Source: Hyalella azteca
Taxonomy: Eukaryota; Arthropoda; Malacostraca; Amphipoda; Hyalellidae
Length of the DNA: 64,000 bases
Assembly: GCF_000764305.2 (NCBI RefSeq)
Contig: NW_025930738.1
Coordinates: 1 to 64,000, forward strand
Direction: 5' to 3'
Part shown: positions 1 through 9,538 of the stretch, in pieces
Layout: every line of letters starts with the position of its first letter
Numbering within the stretch: position 1 is the first letter of the stretch
Program-made: the position numbers and the translations under genes
Notes under the pieces: model-generated
Seen by the model: the letters and a program-made list of their open reading frames with translations, nothing else
Database searches by the model: none
Told to the model about the DNA's origin: nothing

Positions 1-80
1 AGTCTGGGGCCAGAGGCTAAGGTGGCGATGGCCCCGACGGGTGCGGCGAAGAGTATCATCATCCACGAGAATGTCTGCAC
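1..80 (-). CDS. SLC9B: Copy A exon 12 (last membrane segment, cut by window edge)
   Basis: Opens after the acceptor CTGCAG at 83-81 and reads VQTFSWMMILFAAPVGAIAT, followed by a GPR motif. It aligns with the last exon of copies B and C and with the final transmembrane helix of NHA2 (ITAPIG...GPRLL). The stop codon lies outside the window. Confidence 0.75.
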   Translation of the reverse strand, partial: MQTFSWMMILFAAPVGAIATLASGPR

Positions 81-515
81 CTGCAGCACCAAGAACGTGT
101 TACATTATCTATGCTATTTTTCAAACCAAAACTTCACTAGACGTAAAAATTTCTCGCATCTCAATATGCGAAAATTTCATTTTTTACGAATCGTGACCCT
201 ATTATGTGTCTTTAATTTTAATAGTCAGGAAATAGTGAGCAAATAAATTGTTCATCTTCGATTCTATTTTCGCTTAAAAAGAAACGAGTAGGCGACTCCC
301 ATGAACAATTCATTGCTGAGACATATTTATCGATGCATGTAATGTCAGAGAATTATTTATAAACGTCCAGTCTCAAAATTGTCTACTTTGGTTACGAAAA
401 AATAATTATGCGACAAGAACCGAATTCCGAATTCAAATTGCCTATCTTAAGTTAGCCGTGATAAATTAACCATTATTTTTCATTTGTAACAGTTTTCGAG
501 TAATAAATAAATAAT

Positions 516-1340
516 ATACTTTTAAAAATTACTTTTTAAAGACAACACTTTTAAAGAATCCAGTGTCTCCAATGTTAAAGATGCACAATGAATTTTTCAT
601 TCTATTTTCGAATAATAAAAAAATTCATTTTACAATTTTTTAATATATAAAATTTTTTCAAAATTATTTATTCTGTCAATTGATTCATGCATTGCCTCCG
701 ACTTCACACAAGTGTGCAAAATTTCAGATCAATTGGACAGGTAAAAGTGTGTCAAATATCAATTATAAGATTTGTAGCAGAGAAAATTATTTATTTATTT
801 GTTTTTATATCGGGAAAAAAATATTTTTAAAATTACTTATTTTGTCATTTGATTCATGCATTGTCTCCAGCTTTACGCAAGTGTGCAAAATTTCAGATCA
901 ATTGGACAGGTAAAAGTGTGTCAAATATCAATTATAAGATTTGTAGCAGAGAAAATTATTTATTTATTTGTTTTTATATCGGGAAAAAAATATTTTTAAA
1001 ATTACTTATTTTGTCATTTGATTCATGCATTGTCTCCAGCTTTACGCAAGTGTGCAAAATTTCAGATCAATTGGACAGGTAAAAGTGTGTCAAATATCAA
1101 TTATAAGATTTGTAGCAGAGAAAATTATTTATTTATTTGTTTTTATATCGGGAAAAAAATATTTTTAAAATTACTTATTTTGTCATTTGATTCATGCATT
1201 GTCTCCAGCTTTACGCAAGTGTGCAAAATTTCAGATCGATAGAATAAGTAGAAGTGTATTAAATTTCAATTACAAGATTTGTAGCAGACTGACAAACAGA
1301 CAAACAAGAAGTGAAGTTACAGAGAAGTGTTGTAAAAAGG
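516..1340 (+). repeat. Dispersed repeat family, copy 1, in intron 11 of copy A
   Basis: Starts with TTTAAAGACAACACTTTTAAAG and ends near GTGTTGTAAAA. Related copies lie at 51755-52080 (same strand) and 58755-59215 (opposite strand). All share a core TCAATTGATTCATGC..TTGTCTCC..CTTTACGCAAGTGTG. No coding capacity is seen. Dispersal at three sites suggests a non-autonomous mobile element, but I cannot define its ends or target duplication. Confidence 0.6.
662..1245 (+). repeat. 169-bp tandem repeat, about 3.5 units
   Basis: Units start at 680, 849, 1018 and 1187 (partial). Units 2 and 3 look identical and the first differs at a few positions. The array amplifies the core of the dispersed repeat family around it; the copies at 51.8 and 58.8-59.2 kb have not been amplified into this array. 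It explains the three near-identical short ORFs here, which are not genes. Confidence 0.9.
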
Positions 1341-1478
1341 CTAATTATAACGCCAGAGAGTGGGTCAAGGTTGCTCGTTTCCCTTTCTTAGCTTCCAACA
1401 TCGCCAAATTTGGAATCAGTCGCGTTATGCGCTTTTTTTTAAACTTTCGAGAGCTTGGAAAACTTCGCGGTAGTAGAA

Positions 1479-1598
1479 CGTGAAACAAGAAAGTTTTGAA
1501 CAAGTGAAACAAGAAAGTTTTGAACAAGTGAAACAAGAAAGTTTTGAACAAGTGAAACAAGAAAATGAAACAAGAAAGTGAAACAAGAAAGTTTTTTG
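1479..1598 (+). repeat. 24-bp minisatellite at the 5' end of copy A intron 11
   Basis: Repeated unit GAAACAAGAAAGTTTTGAAC plus AAGT, three full copies and shorter partial ones. In gene orientation it begins about 23 bases after the E11 splice donor at 1621. Confidence 0.85.
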
Positions 1599-1621
1599 CT
1601 ACAATAAGAGGTATAATTTAC

Positions 1622-1699
1622 CTGCTTGGCGAGAGCGACATCACCAACATCGGCCCCATATCGAATGGCGTAGTCCAGCGCTGTTGAGCCGAGAGCAAT
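1622..1699 (-). CDS. SLC9B: Copy A exon 11
   Basis: 78 bp, phase 0 at both ends, acceptor CCGTCAG and donor CAG|GTAAAT. Encodes 26 residues starting IALGSTALDYAIRYGAD. It matches the NHA2 segment AAIGSVALDTA that follows the WLPKATVQ motif. Same length and phase as E11 of copies B and C. The intron upstream of it (1700-2290) holds nothing I recognise. Confidence 0.85.
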
Positions 1700-2290
1700 C
1701 TGACGGAAATGACATGATAGTAATGTCGTAGACATACGAACAGCTCATAATTAATAGAAAATAAAGCTTTTAATTGATGTAAGTGCAGTTTCGTGCACCG
1801 CTTTTGATCGGAATCTTTGTGCTATGTAATGGGAAGTCTTGGTACTCGAAAAGTACAAAGAAAATATATTTTTAATTCCAGTAATAATTTCTCATTACAA
1901 AAATGCATTCAATTAAATTGTTTACAGTTACAAGAGTCTAAAAATGTCATGAGAAGTAGGTTTAACAATGATCGCAAATTTAACTTTTAACGTAGGTGAA
2001 TACGAAGCCTCATTTTAATTTTTTTAAGCAGTGAGACATATGAAAGGCAAAGTCGAAGAAGATAGATTTCTGAAATCTAAGTTATTTATTTGGTCTTGGT
2101 CGGGAGAAATTTGAACGCAACCAAGAGCTCTACGGCCACCTGACTCTTATTCTTTATTATGCACTTCATTGAAAAATGTTCCTTGTGCTCGATAATCACA
2201 AATGAAAATTATGCAGTACGTTAAACAACGAAAACTTGCAGACTCTGTGTCCGTAATTCATAAGTGACTTAAATGCTATAGCATGCGAAC

Positions 2291-2455
2291 CTGGACAGTG
2301 GCTTTAGGCAACCAGGCGATGGCGACGAAGAATCGCTCCCTGATGTTCAGGCCGCTGCCGAGCATCGTAAAAAAGGTCGAGAGCGCACGGCTGGTCATGC
2401 TGATCAACAGCAATGCAACTCCCAGCCCAACTGTACGAAGCTCCATTTCCAGAAT
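2291..2455 (-). CDS. SLC9B: Copy A exon 10 (WLPKATVQ motif)
   Basis: 165 bp, phase 0-0, acceptor ATGTCAG, donor GTCCAG|GTTCGC. Reads ILEMELRTVGLGVALLL, then a conserved Arg (MTSRALSTFF), then NIRERFFVAIAWLPKATVQ. In NHA2 the equivalent Arg and the Lys of PKAT lie near the ion-binding site. Intact here. Confidence 0.88.
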
Positions 2456-2623
2456 CTGACATTGCAATTGATTGTCAATTGTAATGTGTGTAACAAATTG
2501 ACAAGAACTACGTTGAGACATATCTATCAGTTTTCACTCTAAGGGTTCAGAATAAATTTTCATTCATAGGTATTTGGGCCATAAGAAAAAACCTATAACT
2601 TGCAACATTAAGCAAAATAATTT

Positions 2624-2624
2624 N
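2624..2624. other. Single N, assembly gap where exons 8 and 9 should be
   Basis: One undetermined base between E10 and E7 of copy A, the interval that holds E8 and E9 in copy C. Neither exon is present on either side. The N sits inside a short inverted-repeat-like segment (about 2573-2642: GGGCCATAAG ... CTTATAGCTGTGGCCCC) resembling the ends of the MITEs at 4888 and 5964, so a repeat-driven join is possible. Confidence 0.6.
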
Positions 2625-2696
2625 CTTATAGCTGTGGCCCCTGGTGTTGGTTCTTGTTTCAAATTCTAGTAATCCTTCTGGAACCTTGTTGTATTC

Positions 2697-3229
2697 ATAA
2701 TCAAATGAAGTCACTCATAATCAGATAAAGTCACTCATAATCAGATAAAGTCACTCATAGTCAGATAAAGTCAATCATAATCATATAAAGTGACTCATAA
2801 TCAAACAATGTCACTCATAATCAAACAAAGTTACTCATAATCAAATAAAGTCACTCATAATCAAATAAAGTCGCTCATATTCAGATAAAGTCACTCATAA
2901 TCAAAGTCACTCATAATCAAACAAAGTAACTCATAATCAAACATAGTTACTCATAATCAATAAAGTCACTCATAATCAGATAAAGTCACTCATAATCAAA
3001 CGAAGTCAGTCATAATTGAATAAAGTCACTTAACATGAAACGAAACTTACCCATATTTATATAGTCACCTTCCCTCCTAAGAATTGGCAAACCCAGAGAG
3101 AAAGTTACCCCAGATATAATCACTTACTCCAATAGAGAAAGTCACTTAACGTTACAGTAAGTCGTTTAACATCAGAGAAAGTCACTAAACTTTAGATGAA
3201 GTCATTCGTCCTGAGAGGTAGTCACTTAC
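2697..3229 (+). repeat. About 20-bp minisatellite at the 5' end of copy A intron 7
   Basis: Units of the type AGTCACTCATAATCAGATAA (2697-3030) grade into degenerate units near the exon. Read in gene orientation the units resemble GTTAAGTGACTTTCTCTGAT, so each resembles the E7 splice donor GTAAGTGACT, and the array begins at the donor itself. Confidence 0.85.
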
Positions 3230-3405
3230 CCTCAGCGAAAGCAAGGCCGAGCATCGCATTGAAGCCCGAAATGGCAATAATATTTTCGATGGTGGACGCT
3301 GCAATGATGAGGGTAGGGATACCTTCATCTGCACAGAACCCTTGCCGCGTCAACTGCAGCAGGCATATCACGACGATAGGTGGCGTCACTGTCGCCAGGA
3401 TGAAT
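3230..3405 (-). CDS. SLC9B: Copy A exon 7 (ion-binding helix)
   Basis: 176 bp, entering in phase 2 and leaving in phase 1; acceptor GTTACAG, donor GAGG|GTAAGTG. Reads FILATVTPPIVVICLLQL, then EGIPTLIIAASTIENIIAIS, then GFNAMLGLAFAE. It aligns with NHA2 VSPAVVVPSMLLLQ...GVPTLLMAAGSFDDILAITG. The two aspartates of the NHA2 ion-binding site (D278/D279 in human) are Glu-Asn here. This is the only complete E7 of the three copies, so I cannot tell whether the change is general. Intron 3406-3862 upstream holds nothing recognisable. Confidence 0.85.
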
Positions 3406-3862
3406 CTGTAACATGGGTAACAGCCGTTTTAGTATTTTAAATGAATAAAATTGCCTAAATTAACTGCGTGTTATGTGCATTTTATATATATAGCGCAAAT
3501 TGAAAATGAAAAATGATAATACTTTAGAAATCTTACGCCAAACTTGACGGTTACGTGATCAACATGGTTCACTACCTAATTTCCTCCCCGAAACAGAGGT
3601 TAAAGTGGTAAAAATTTACAATTAAGAATTCCTAATGACAGCAAAATTAATATAATATGAATTAGGTGTCATAGATTACTTTGGGCATATTTCTTCAACA
3701 TAGTATGTGACCTATATATAGGCTGTTGCATGAAGCGAATATGCGAGTGAGTGAATAATCGATTTATTATTATAAACTGTGAACCGCAATCATTTTAACC
3801 ACTGGTTTCCTTCCAGTCCATTAGACTTTATATACTTCTGTTCAAACAGAAAATATGGATAC

Positions 3863-4045
3863 CCAAGCATGAAGCTCCAGAGCCAAGGGTAGCCGAGCAC
3901 GAAGTGCACGACGAAGGCGACGACGGAGGTTTCGACGAGGCAGGGAACGAAGGCGAGTCTGACGAGCAGCAGCGACTTGGTCCTCAAGACTTTAGGGTCC
4001 AACGCCAACCCGCCTCGAAGCAGTATTGCCACCACCGCCAAGCCT
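3863..4045 (-). CDS. SLC9B: Copy A exon 6
   Basis: 183 bp (1+180+2), acceptor CATTTTAG, donor CTTGG|GTATCC. Encodes RGLAVVAILLRGGLALDPKV, then VRLAFVPCLVETSVVAF and the segment LGYPWLWSFMLG. It matches NHA2 IILVRAGLGLDSKAL..RLSMGPCIVEA..LGLPWQWGFILG. Identical length and phase in copy C. Intron 4046-4887 upstream shows nothing but AT-rich DNA. Confidence 0.9.
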
Positions 4046-4887
4046 CTAAAATGTGCATGGTTTATGAGCTTCACTTGCTAAAGACCTGACACAAATATTT
4101 GATTTTACGAAAAGGGCTGAAGAAGAAAGAACAATTCGTGATTGGCGATATGTCCCAATGACATGTGTGCTGATTTTTAACCGACCAAATTGTATGCGGC
4201 AACTATAAATTGTATACTACGCATTATATAATGGTGAACACATAATAACTGAAAGTTATTTGGACATTTTTTTAAGTTACGGCCACGAGTCGAAAGTTTG
4301 CTTGCCATAACCTTTCACGCCTCCATAAATGAACAAATTTGTCATAGTGGACTGACACAGGATCGACTCGTTACAAAGAATTGCTATGCATTAAACTCTA
4401 AGTAAATCAAGAAAAAATCCGCTGAATACATGACAAACGAAAAGTAAAATTAGTATTAGCTAGATATTGATCATGAATAAGACCGTAAGAAATTATCAAA
4501 AAATTTATGCTCATCTAAAAGACGTTGACATACTATGGCCAAACGGGTATTATTGAAGGTACGATTCTGCCATAGATTTGTATTGAGTCGCTTTTTGGCA
4601 AATCATAGGGAAAGTATTTTAAAACGGTAAGTGATCAGATGAACTGAAATATTTGTGTGCAGGATCGCAACCTTCGGCCCAATGCCTCGAAACGGTACAG
4701 CGTGGCAGCAGCGTTTCCGCCATGGCATTGTAAACCGGTCAAAGTTTGCTGCTTTTGCGGGAACTTGACGTGAAACACCTCTCTCACCGCAAAGGAAAAA
4801 TCTGAACTCGACCCCCACACGGAGAATAGAAATCAATGAAGTGACTATAGAGATGCGACAACTAGTGGACTGTAAGTTGGTATCCAG

Positions 4888-5033
4888 GGCCCATACATAC
4901 TTTCAAAAAAGTTAAAGATCATTAGTTCATCCGCCAATCATTGACGCCCTTTCAAGCAAAATCCACCAATCATAGACAAGAAAATATAGCGTAAGTACTT
5001 ACGTTCACTTAGAGTGTTTTGAAAGTATGGCCC
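4888..5033. mobile_element. MITE, GGCCCATAC family, copy 1 (intron 5 of copy A)
   Basis: 146 bp, imperfect terminal inverted repeats (GGCCCATAC at left, GTATGGCCC at right) flanked by CAG on both sides. About 80% alike to the copy at 5964-6100, sharing CCAATCATTGACG and AATCATAGACAAGAAAATA. Non-coding. The ends resemble PIF/Harbinger-related elements; the class is inferred, not shown. Confidence 0.8.
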
Positions 5034-5112
5034 CAGGCCAGGAGAGGCACGGACAAAAATGAGCAAAAGAAAGTGACTTGAGCTTGAGAACAAGAATTGC
5101 CTTAAAACCTAC

Positions 5113-5229
5113 CTGACGGCAAGAGACCATCTGGGGTCGAGACTCTCCCCAATGATCTTGATACCCGGGACTCTCCCTCAGCGCCACACCCGCCAGCAGC
5201 ATCCCCGGCAGCGCGGGTAACCCACACGC
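5113..5229 (-). pseudogene. SLC9B: Copy A exon 5, with a 1-bp insertion
   Basis: 117 bp against 116 in copy C, acceptor TTGAAG, donor CGTCAG|GTAGGT. Starts ACGLPALPGMLLAGVALRES, matching the NHA2 LPPLPSLLGMLLAG region. After CCCGGG the copy C and NHA2 reading frame continues only if one base (near 5163) is dropped, giving a tract ending in SLDPRWSLAVR. As it stands the frame shifts for the rest of the exon and would break the phase into E6. Could be a real mutation or a sequencing error. Confidence 0.8.
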
Positions 5230-5499
5230 CTTCAATTAATCATAAATGAGATTAAGGTTGAAGAACGTGTGCATGGAATCTTAAATTACTTGAAAATTTT
5301 TTCTTAAATGGTTAAGAAATATCACCGGCAATCAATTGTACTAAGAAATGAGAGTTGCAGTGGCGATGCATTAGAGATCATTTTCCTTCAACTTATTGTT
5401 GTTCCAGATTAAATAATAACTCATATTACAATGCAGGCCTCCCGCCTGCCTTTTACCTACCCCTAAAATATATTTTAATATTAAACAACAATATATTAC

Positions 5500-5649
5500 T
5501 TGTGAGACTTTGCCGCAAATCATGGAACCAACGTAGACCGCGAAGAGGGAGAAGAGGTTGCCGCCCGGGGCCGCGGCGTCCCCTGTGATGGCGTACAGCG
5601 CCCCCCACGTCAGCAGCACCAGGGCTACGTACGTCAATACCTCGTCAAC
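5500..5649 (-). CDS. SLC9B: Copy A exon 4
   Basis: 150 bp, phase 0-0, acceptor TTTTTCAG, donor TCACAA|GTAATA. Reads VDEVLTYVALVLLTWGALYA, then ITGDAAAPGGNLFSLFAVYV and GSMICGKVSQ. Corresponds to the first core helices of NHA2 (AVVWSITGSECLPGGNLFG...GGKL). Same length in B and C. Confidence 0.9.
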
Positions 5650-5850
5650 CTGAAAAATTAGTCTAATGACATTAAAGCAGTCAACGGTGACATGAGGATA
5701 ATACAAACATCGAAAACAACTCCTGTTGATTTGTGTAAAGGCCTACTAAAGATGACGCACAAGCACCTCGTCAACCTGAAGAATTTGTCTCATGACAGTT
5801 AAGCAGTCCAAAGTAAAATGAGGATAATACAAATATCAAAGAGTAACTTT
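5638..5850 (+). repeat. Two-copy duplication of the exon 4 acceptor region
   Basis: The segment CCTCGTCAACCTGAA..., holding the first bases of E4 and its acceptor, recurs about 126 bp away (5638-5725 and 5764-5850). The far copy forms a decoy acceptor with no exon body behind it. Confidence 0.7.
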
Positions 5851-5874
5851 TAAAGGTAAGGAGATGGCCCCCAC

Positions 5875-6172
5875 CATGCCGTGTGGAGGGCAGGTGAAGG
5901 CATATTTGAAGCGGTCGCCCTTGGTAGGGGTGGTGGGCAGTGGGTTGTGCTTCTGCATGACAGGGCCCATACCTTCAAAAAGAGATCGTAAGCTCATCAG
6001 CCAATCATTGACGGCCTTTCAAGCAAAATTCACCAATCATAGACAAGAAAATAGAGAGTAAGTATTTACGTTCACTTAGCAACTTTTGAAAGTATGGCCC
6101 CTGGTCTGCAGCAGCGGCACTCCTTTAGACATGATCCAAGACATAGTGCACGAAGAATTTTACTCGTGCTAC
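5875..6172 (-). pseudogene. SLC9B: Copy A exon 3, split by a MITE
   Basis: The 5' part (6172-6104) follows acceptor CGTGCAG and reads STSKILRALCLGSCLKECRC; the 3' part (5960-5875) reads MQKHNPLPTTPTKGDRFKYA, then FTCPPHGM and donor ATG|GTGGGG. Copies B (LRNFGSRL...PACSK) and C (LSYLGSRLLNCDW...FTCSPYGK) show the two halves joined. Removing the 137-bp element and one 3-bp flank leaves 158 bp, with the same phase as B (155) and C (164) and one open frame. With the element in place the frame ends at a stop shortly inside it. Confidence 0.85.
5964..6100. mobile_element. MITE, GGCCCATAC family, copy 2 (inside exon 3 of copy A)
   Basis: 137 bp with ends GGCCCATAC and GTATGGCCC, flanked by CAG at left and CTG at right (CWG). 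Same family as 4888-5033. Its removal restores the host exon frame, which fixes both ends and a 3-bp target duplication. Confidence 0.88.
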
Positions 6173-6320
6173 CTGCACGTACATAGGACGTTCCTATCAT
6201 AGCGCAAGTGAGGCTATTTAATTTAAGTATTTGTAGAACAAATTTTACTCGTGCTACCTGCACGTACATAGACGTTCCTATCATAGCGCAAGTGAGGCTA
6301 TTTAATTTAAGTATTTGTAG
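6157..6320 (+). repeat. Tandem duplication at the exon 3 acceptor
   Basis: Two copies of about 82 bp of AATTTTACTCGTGCTACCTG...AAGTATTTGTAGA. Each contains the acceptor sequence CGTGCAG, so the intron 2 side of E3 carries a second, empty acceptor. Confidence 0.8.
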
Positions 6321-6828
6321 AGCAAATCTGCACCTTTTTTGTCTTGAAACGCTATCGTTTTTATCGATGAACCCTTTTGCATTCAAAAATTCTAGAAGTA
6401 AACGAGATACGGAATTGCTGATGGATTACAAAGATTGATTTCAGAATTTTTCTTACAATAAGTGCGTAACAACCGATTATTTGGGAATATATATACAAAA
6501 TGCACGAGATCGCTATGGAGCGATACTGAAAATGATCTTCAAATTGACATTCGTTAGCGGTAGTGAATAAAAATTTCTTCCAGAAATTAGGTAAATAAGA
6601 TGAAAATATGGAGGACGCAAATAACCACGTTAAAGATGAATCAACTCGCAAAAATGAATCGATGACTTTCAAAACAGCATATATATACAATTGAACCGGA
6701 AGTGAGATTATTTTGTATCAAAAAGAATGATGTTTGAATATAATATTGGCTGATGTTGGACATCACTGGGGACGGATAGTGATGATCCGACTCAAAGTAA
6801 CAGGAAAATTTTATAGATGAATCGTTAC

Positions 6829-7129
6829 CTGATGCTGAAGATTTTCGATGTATTTTATAAGACTGAGAACCGGGCGAAAAAGATTTGTTGGGCGATGGAC
6901 CTGGCATCTCAAGCGAAGTTATCGGTGCACGACATGGCACTGTGTTTGAGACTGACACAATGCAAGTCCCTGTTAAATATTTAGGACTTTCGGTTGTACT
7001 TTGGTGCACAGACTCTGATTTGGTTGGTTTAGCTGTACCAGGAGGAGTCTCGGCGAAATCTGCTGCGAGGTTTTCGTAAGTTCCACAAGGGTTGGGGACC
7101 ACTGGTGTCGGTGTGTCATCGGCAGACAT
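6829..7129 (-). CDS. SLC9B: Copy A exon 1 (cytoplasmic N-terminus)
   Basis: From Met at 7129 (MSADDTPTPVVPNPCGTYEN) to donor CAG|GTAACG, leaving phase 1 as in B and C. Ser/Thr/Pro-rich with the shared motif Y(E/D)N.A.D.AE. Homology to copy C continues a little upstream of this Met (LPPNIFIKDYTRM against ILPIICINDNSEM), but an in-frame TGA lies about 100 bases further up, before a possible acceptor near 7248. The start is therefore uncertain. No E2 equivalent was found between here and E3. Confidence 0.7.
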
Positions 7130-8279
7130 CCTGGTGTAGTCTTTGATGAAGATATTGGGCGGTAGGGAGGCCTCTGAGTGACCAGATGTGTTGAACTTTG
7201 AGGTACTGAGGGTGGTGAGGTTGGGTCGTCAGACGTGTTGGGTCCCTACAAATATGGCATTCATGAACATTTTATTCAATGTAATGAACGAAATAATTAA
7301 TATGAAATCGTCATGGAGCATAACTTTGCGTTCTAAAAAAGATCACTTTTAGCTGTTCCGCAATCTTCGTTGAATTAAACACAATTGGCGAGACTGTCTG
7401 TAGTTATTGAAACCTTTAGCCTCCAGTGGCTTTTAAATTTTAGAGCTTGCATTTACAACGGCGTCTGAAAACAAACAGAACATGTACTACAAATAACTCT
7501 GTTGCTAGACTATGTACCTAATACCATTTGAAGATCATTAACGAGGAAATTCAAATATTGGGAAATTAGATGAATTAATATTATAAAATAGATTTTATTT
7601 ATGAAAAAACTTTACATTGTTTACAAAATTTGGTTCCTATGCATGGCTAATCTTTACGCTTTAACCGCAAAAAGAGCTGCAAAGTCTTGGGAGCTGTCAG
7701 TTATGACTGCAGTTGCATCGAGGATTGCCTGAAAGGGAATCTTTTGTCGCATCAATTAATTATCAATTAATAAACCAATTAATATTAAATTCTTCATCAG
7801 GGCTCCTCAACACCAACCTGCCATAATGGCCTCACAGTTGATAACCTCAAACATTTTGTGTTGCTTCATCACAAGGCAGTTCTTCTGCGGATGCTTTCAA
7901 AGTTCAATTTACTTCAAGAATTTGGTGAACTTGAAGGCCACAGGATTAGAAAGTTCTAGCTAATACATGGTGTTCAATGTTAATTATATATGACAGAGTG
8001 AACGCACTATGCAGTAATGCACTGAGCTACATGGAACGAATTTTTTTATGCAGGTAGTACAAAATGAACAGTACTGGGGGATCGGGGGAAAATGACACCA
8101 CTCATGCTGAAATTAATTAATTTAATTAATTAATTAATTCGAACTGCGATGTCTCCGCTTCATTCCTAATTATGATAATTTCAGTGTTCTTTTTATTTTA
8201 ATGAACTATGTTTTTAATTGCTAACGCTGACGTGTTCAGATTAAACTGAACCACATTGATCATTAAGGGGACCGATTCG

Positions 8280-8890
8280 GTGAAAAATCGGATGTATTGG
8301 CTTTTCAGTTTTTTTTTTTGCTCATTTTGTAGCTGCTAAAAGGCGCGCTTAACGCAACAAACCTCATGTATGTGCGTGCTCCAGTTTTTGCGTAAAGCAA
8401 TTTTAAAAATAAATAAAATGAATATTTTACAACAATATGCACAAAGATTTCTTTGAATTAAATCTGTATATGTATATCATTATACTCTTGCTAATTGCAA
8501 GGTGTTTGCACTCGTTTCAAAGCTACAAACAAGACGCGTTCAAAAAAGCTACAATACCATATATGTACAAGCAATAATTTTTGCGTAATGAAGTTTTGAA
8601 CTTTTATAATCAATTTATAACAATATTTACAAATTTTAATTGAAAAATGCTACTTATAGATCATTATTTGCGTTAATTGCAAAGTGTTTGCACTCGTTTG
8701 AGAGCTACAAACGATGTGCGTTCAAGAAAGCAAATATCACGGATGTACATGTAATGTTTTTTGCGTCAGGCCGTTTTGTATTTATATAAAATGAACATTC
8801 ACACAGAACTCAGAACATCACAGAAATAACATTTATTGCTTATTATTCACGTTAAACTTGACAAGAATAAGTCTAAAGACGCGTGCTGGT
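8280..8890 (+). repeat. Degenerate tandem repeat, about 185-bp unit
   Basis: Marked by recurrent TTTTTGCGTAA/CA (near 8388, 8579, 8760), GCAAGTGTTTGCACTCGTTT-like blocks (near 8500 and 8685) and AGCTACAAAC. A related segment lies near 24660-24820 (AGACGCGTTTAACGCA, GTCAAACTGGACAGCAATAAGTC), so the family is dispersed. Confidence 0.55.
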
Positions 8891-9511
8891 ACCCCAAGTG
8901 CAACTAATTGGCAATGGTGAAGCGTGGCCTGCAATATAAAGAATTTTTTTTGGCATATTCTTCTTTCTCAAAACATTCTACTTTATTTGGCTCCCATGAC
9001 CAGTTAAAATTTCCAAAATACGCCATATTAAAAACTTAATAACTCCTACAGTATTCAAGCTACAGCAATTAAAGACATATCATTCGATTCTTAAAGACCA
9101 TACCTAGTGATTCTGGGAGCCTTATTACCACGTTTTTCTTAGCTCGCTTTCGTGTCCGTCTGTGATGATCAAATCTTGCAATCCATATTTCACAAACTTT
9201 CCCACTAGCTAGGGCTCTGAAACTTTTTGGGAAGCTCAGCTCCCAATGACAATACAATAATCAATAATTTGTTGCACGTTTCCAGGCATATTTATTCAAT
9301 GAAATGCGTGGAATTTATTCAATTGGTGCATGAAATGAAATGAAATTACATGCATCAATGTACAATTCTACATTGTACATTGAAATACAATGTACAATTT
9401 TCAGAGCCATAATTTATTTTCTACTTTTTAGTCCACAAGAAAAACGTGTTTTTTTAAAAAGTTTTTTTTAAGTATTTTATTTTTAGATTTGAGCATGTTT
9501 GACTTATATAT

Positions 9512-9538
9512 GGGGGGAGTGGGGGTGAGGAGGGGGGG
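9512..9538 (+). other. G-rich run with quadruplex potential
   Basis: Three runs, G6-AGT-G5-TGAGGA-G7, in an otherwise AT-rich stretch. Enough G for a four-tract quadruplex only if the longest run is split. No gene nearby. Confidence 0.4.

Larger units (their letters stand above)
1..7129 (-). pseudogene. SLC9B: NHA/SLC9B antiporter copy A (gene span, probably a pseudogene, 3' end outside window)
   Basis: First of three tandem cation/proton antiporter genes (CPA2/NHA family, multi-pass membrane proteins exchanging Na+ or Li+ for H+). Exons on the minus strand: E1 6829-7129, E3 5875-6172, E4 5500-5649, E5 5113-5229, E6 3863-4045, E7 3230-3405, E10 2291-2455, E11 1622-1699, E12 from 80 leftwards. 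The family is recognised by the E10 motif AWLPKATVQ, the E6 PWLWSFMLG segment and the E4 GGNLFSL segment. Lesions: a 137-bp MITE splits E3, E5 is one base too long (117 against 116 in copy C), E2 was not found, and E8/E9 are missing where a single N (2624) marks an assembly join. Three independent defects suggest decay, though sequencing error could explain the E5 shift and the gap explains E8/E9. All recovered exon phases match copies B and C. Confidence 0.8.

Noticed and set aside
680..1242. Three near-identical 74-77 aa ORFs
   Set aside because: Translations of the 169-bp tandem repeat, no exon features.
6320..6440. Candidate exon 2 for copy A (FLNAKGFIDKNDSVSRQK)
   Set aside because: Length and splice phase do not fit exon 1 or exon 3, and similarity to exon 2 of B and C is too weak.
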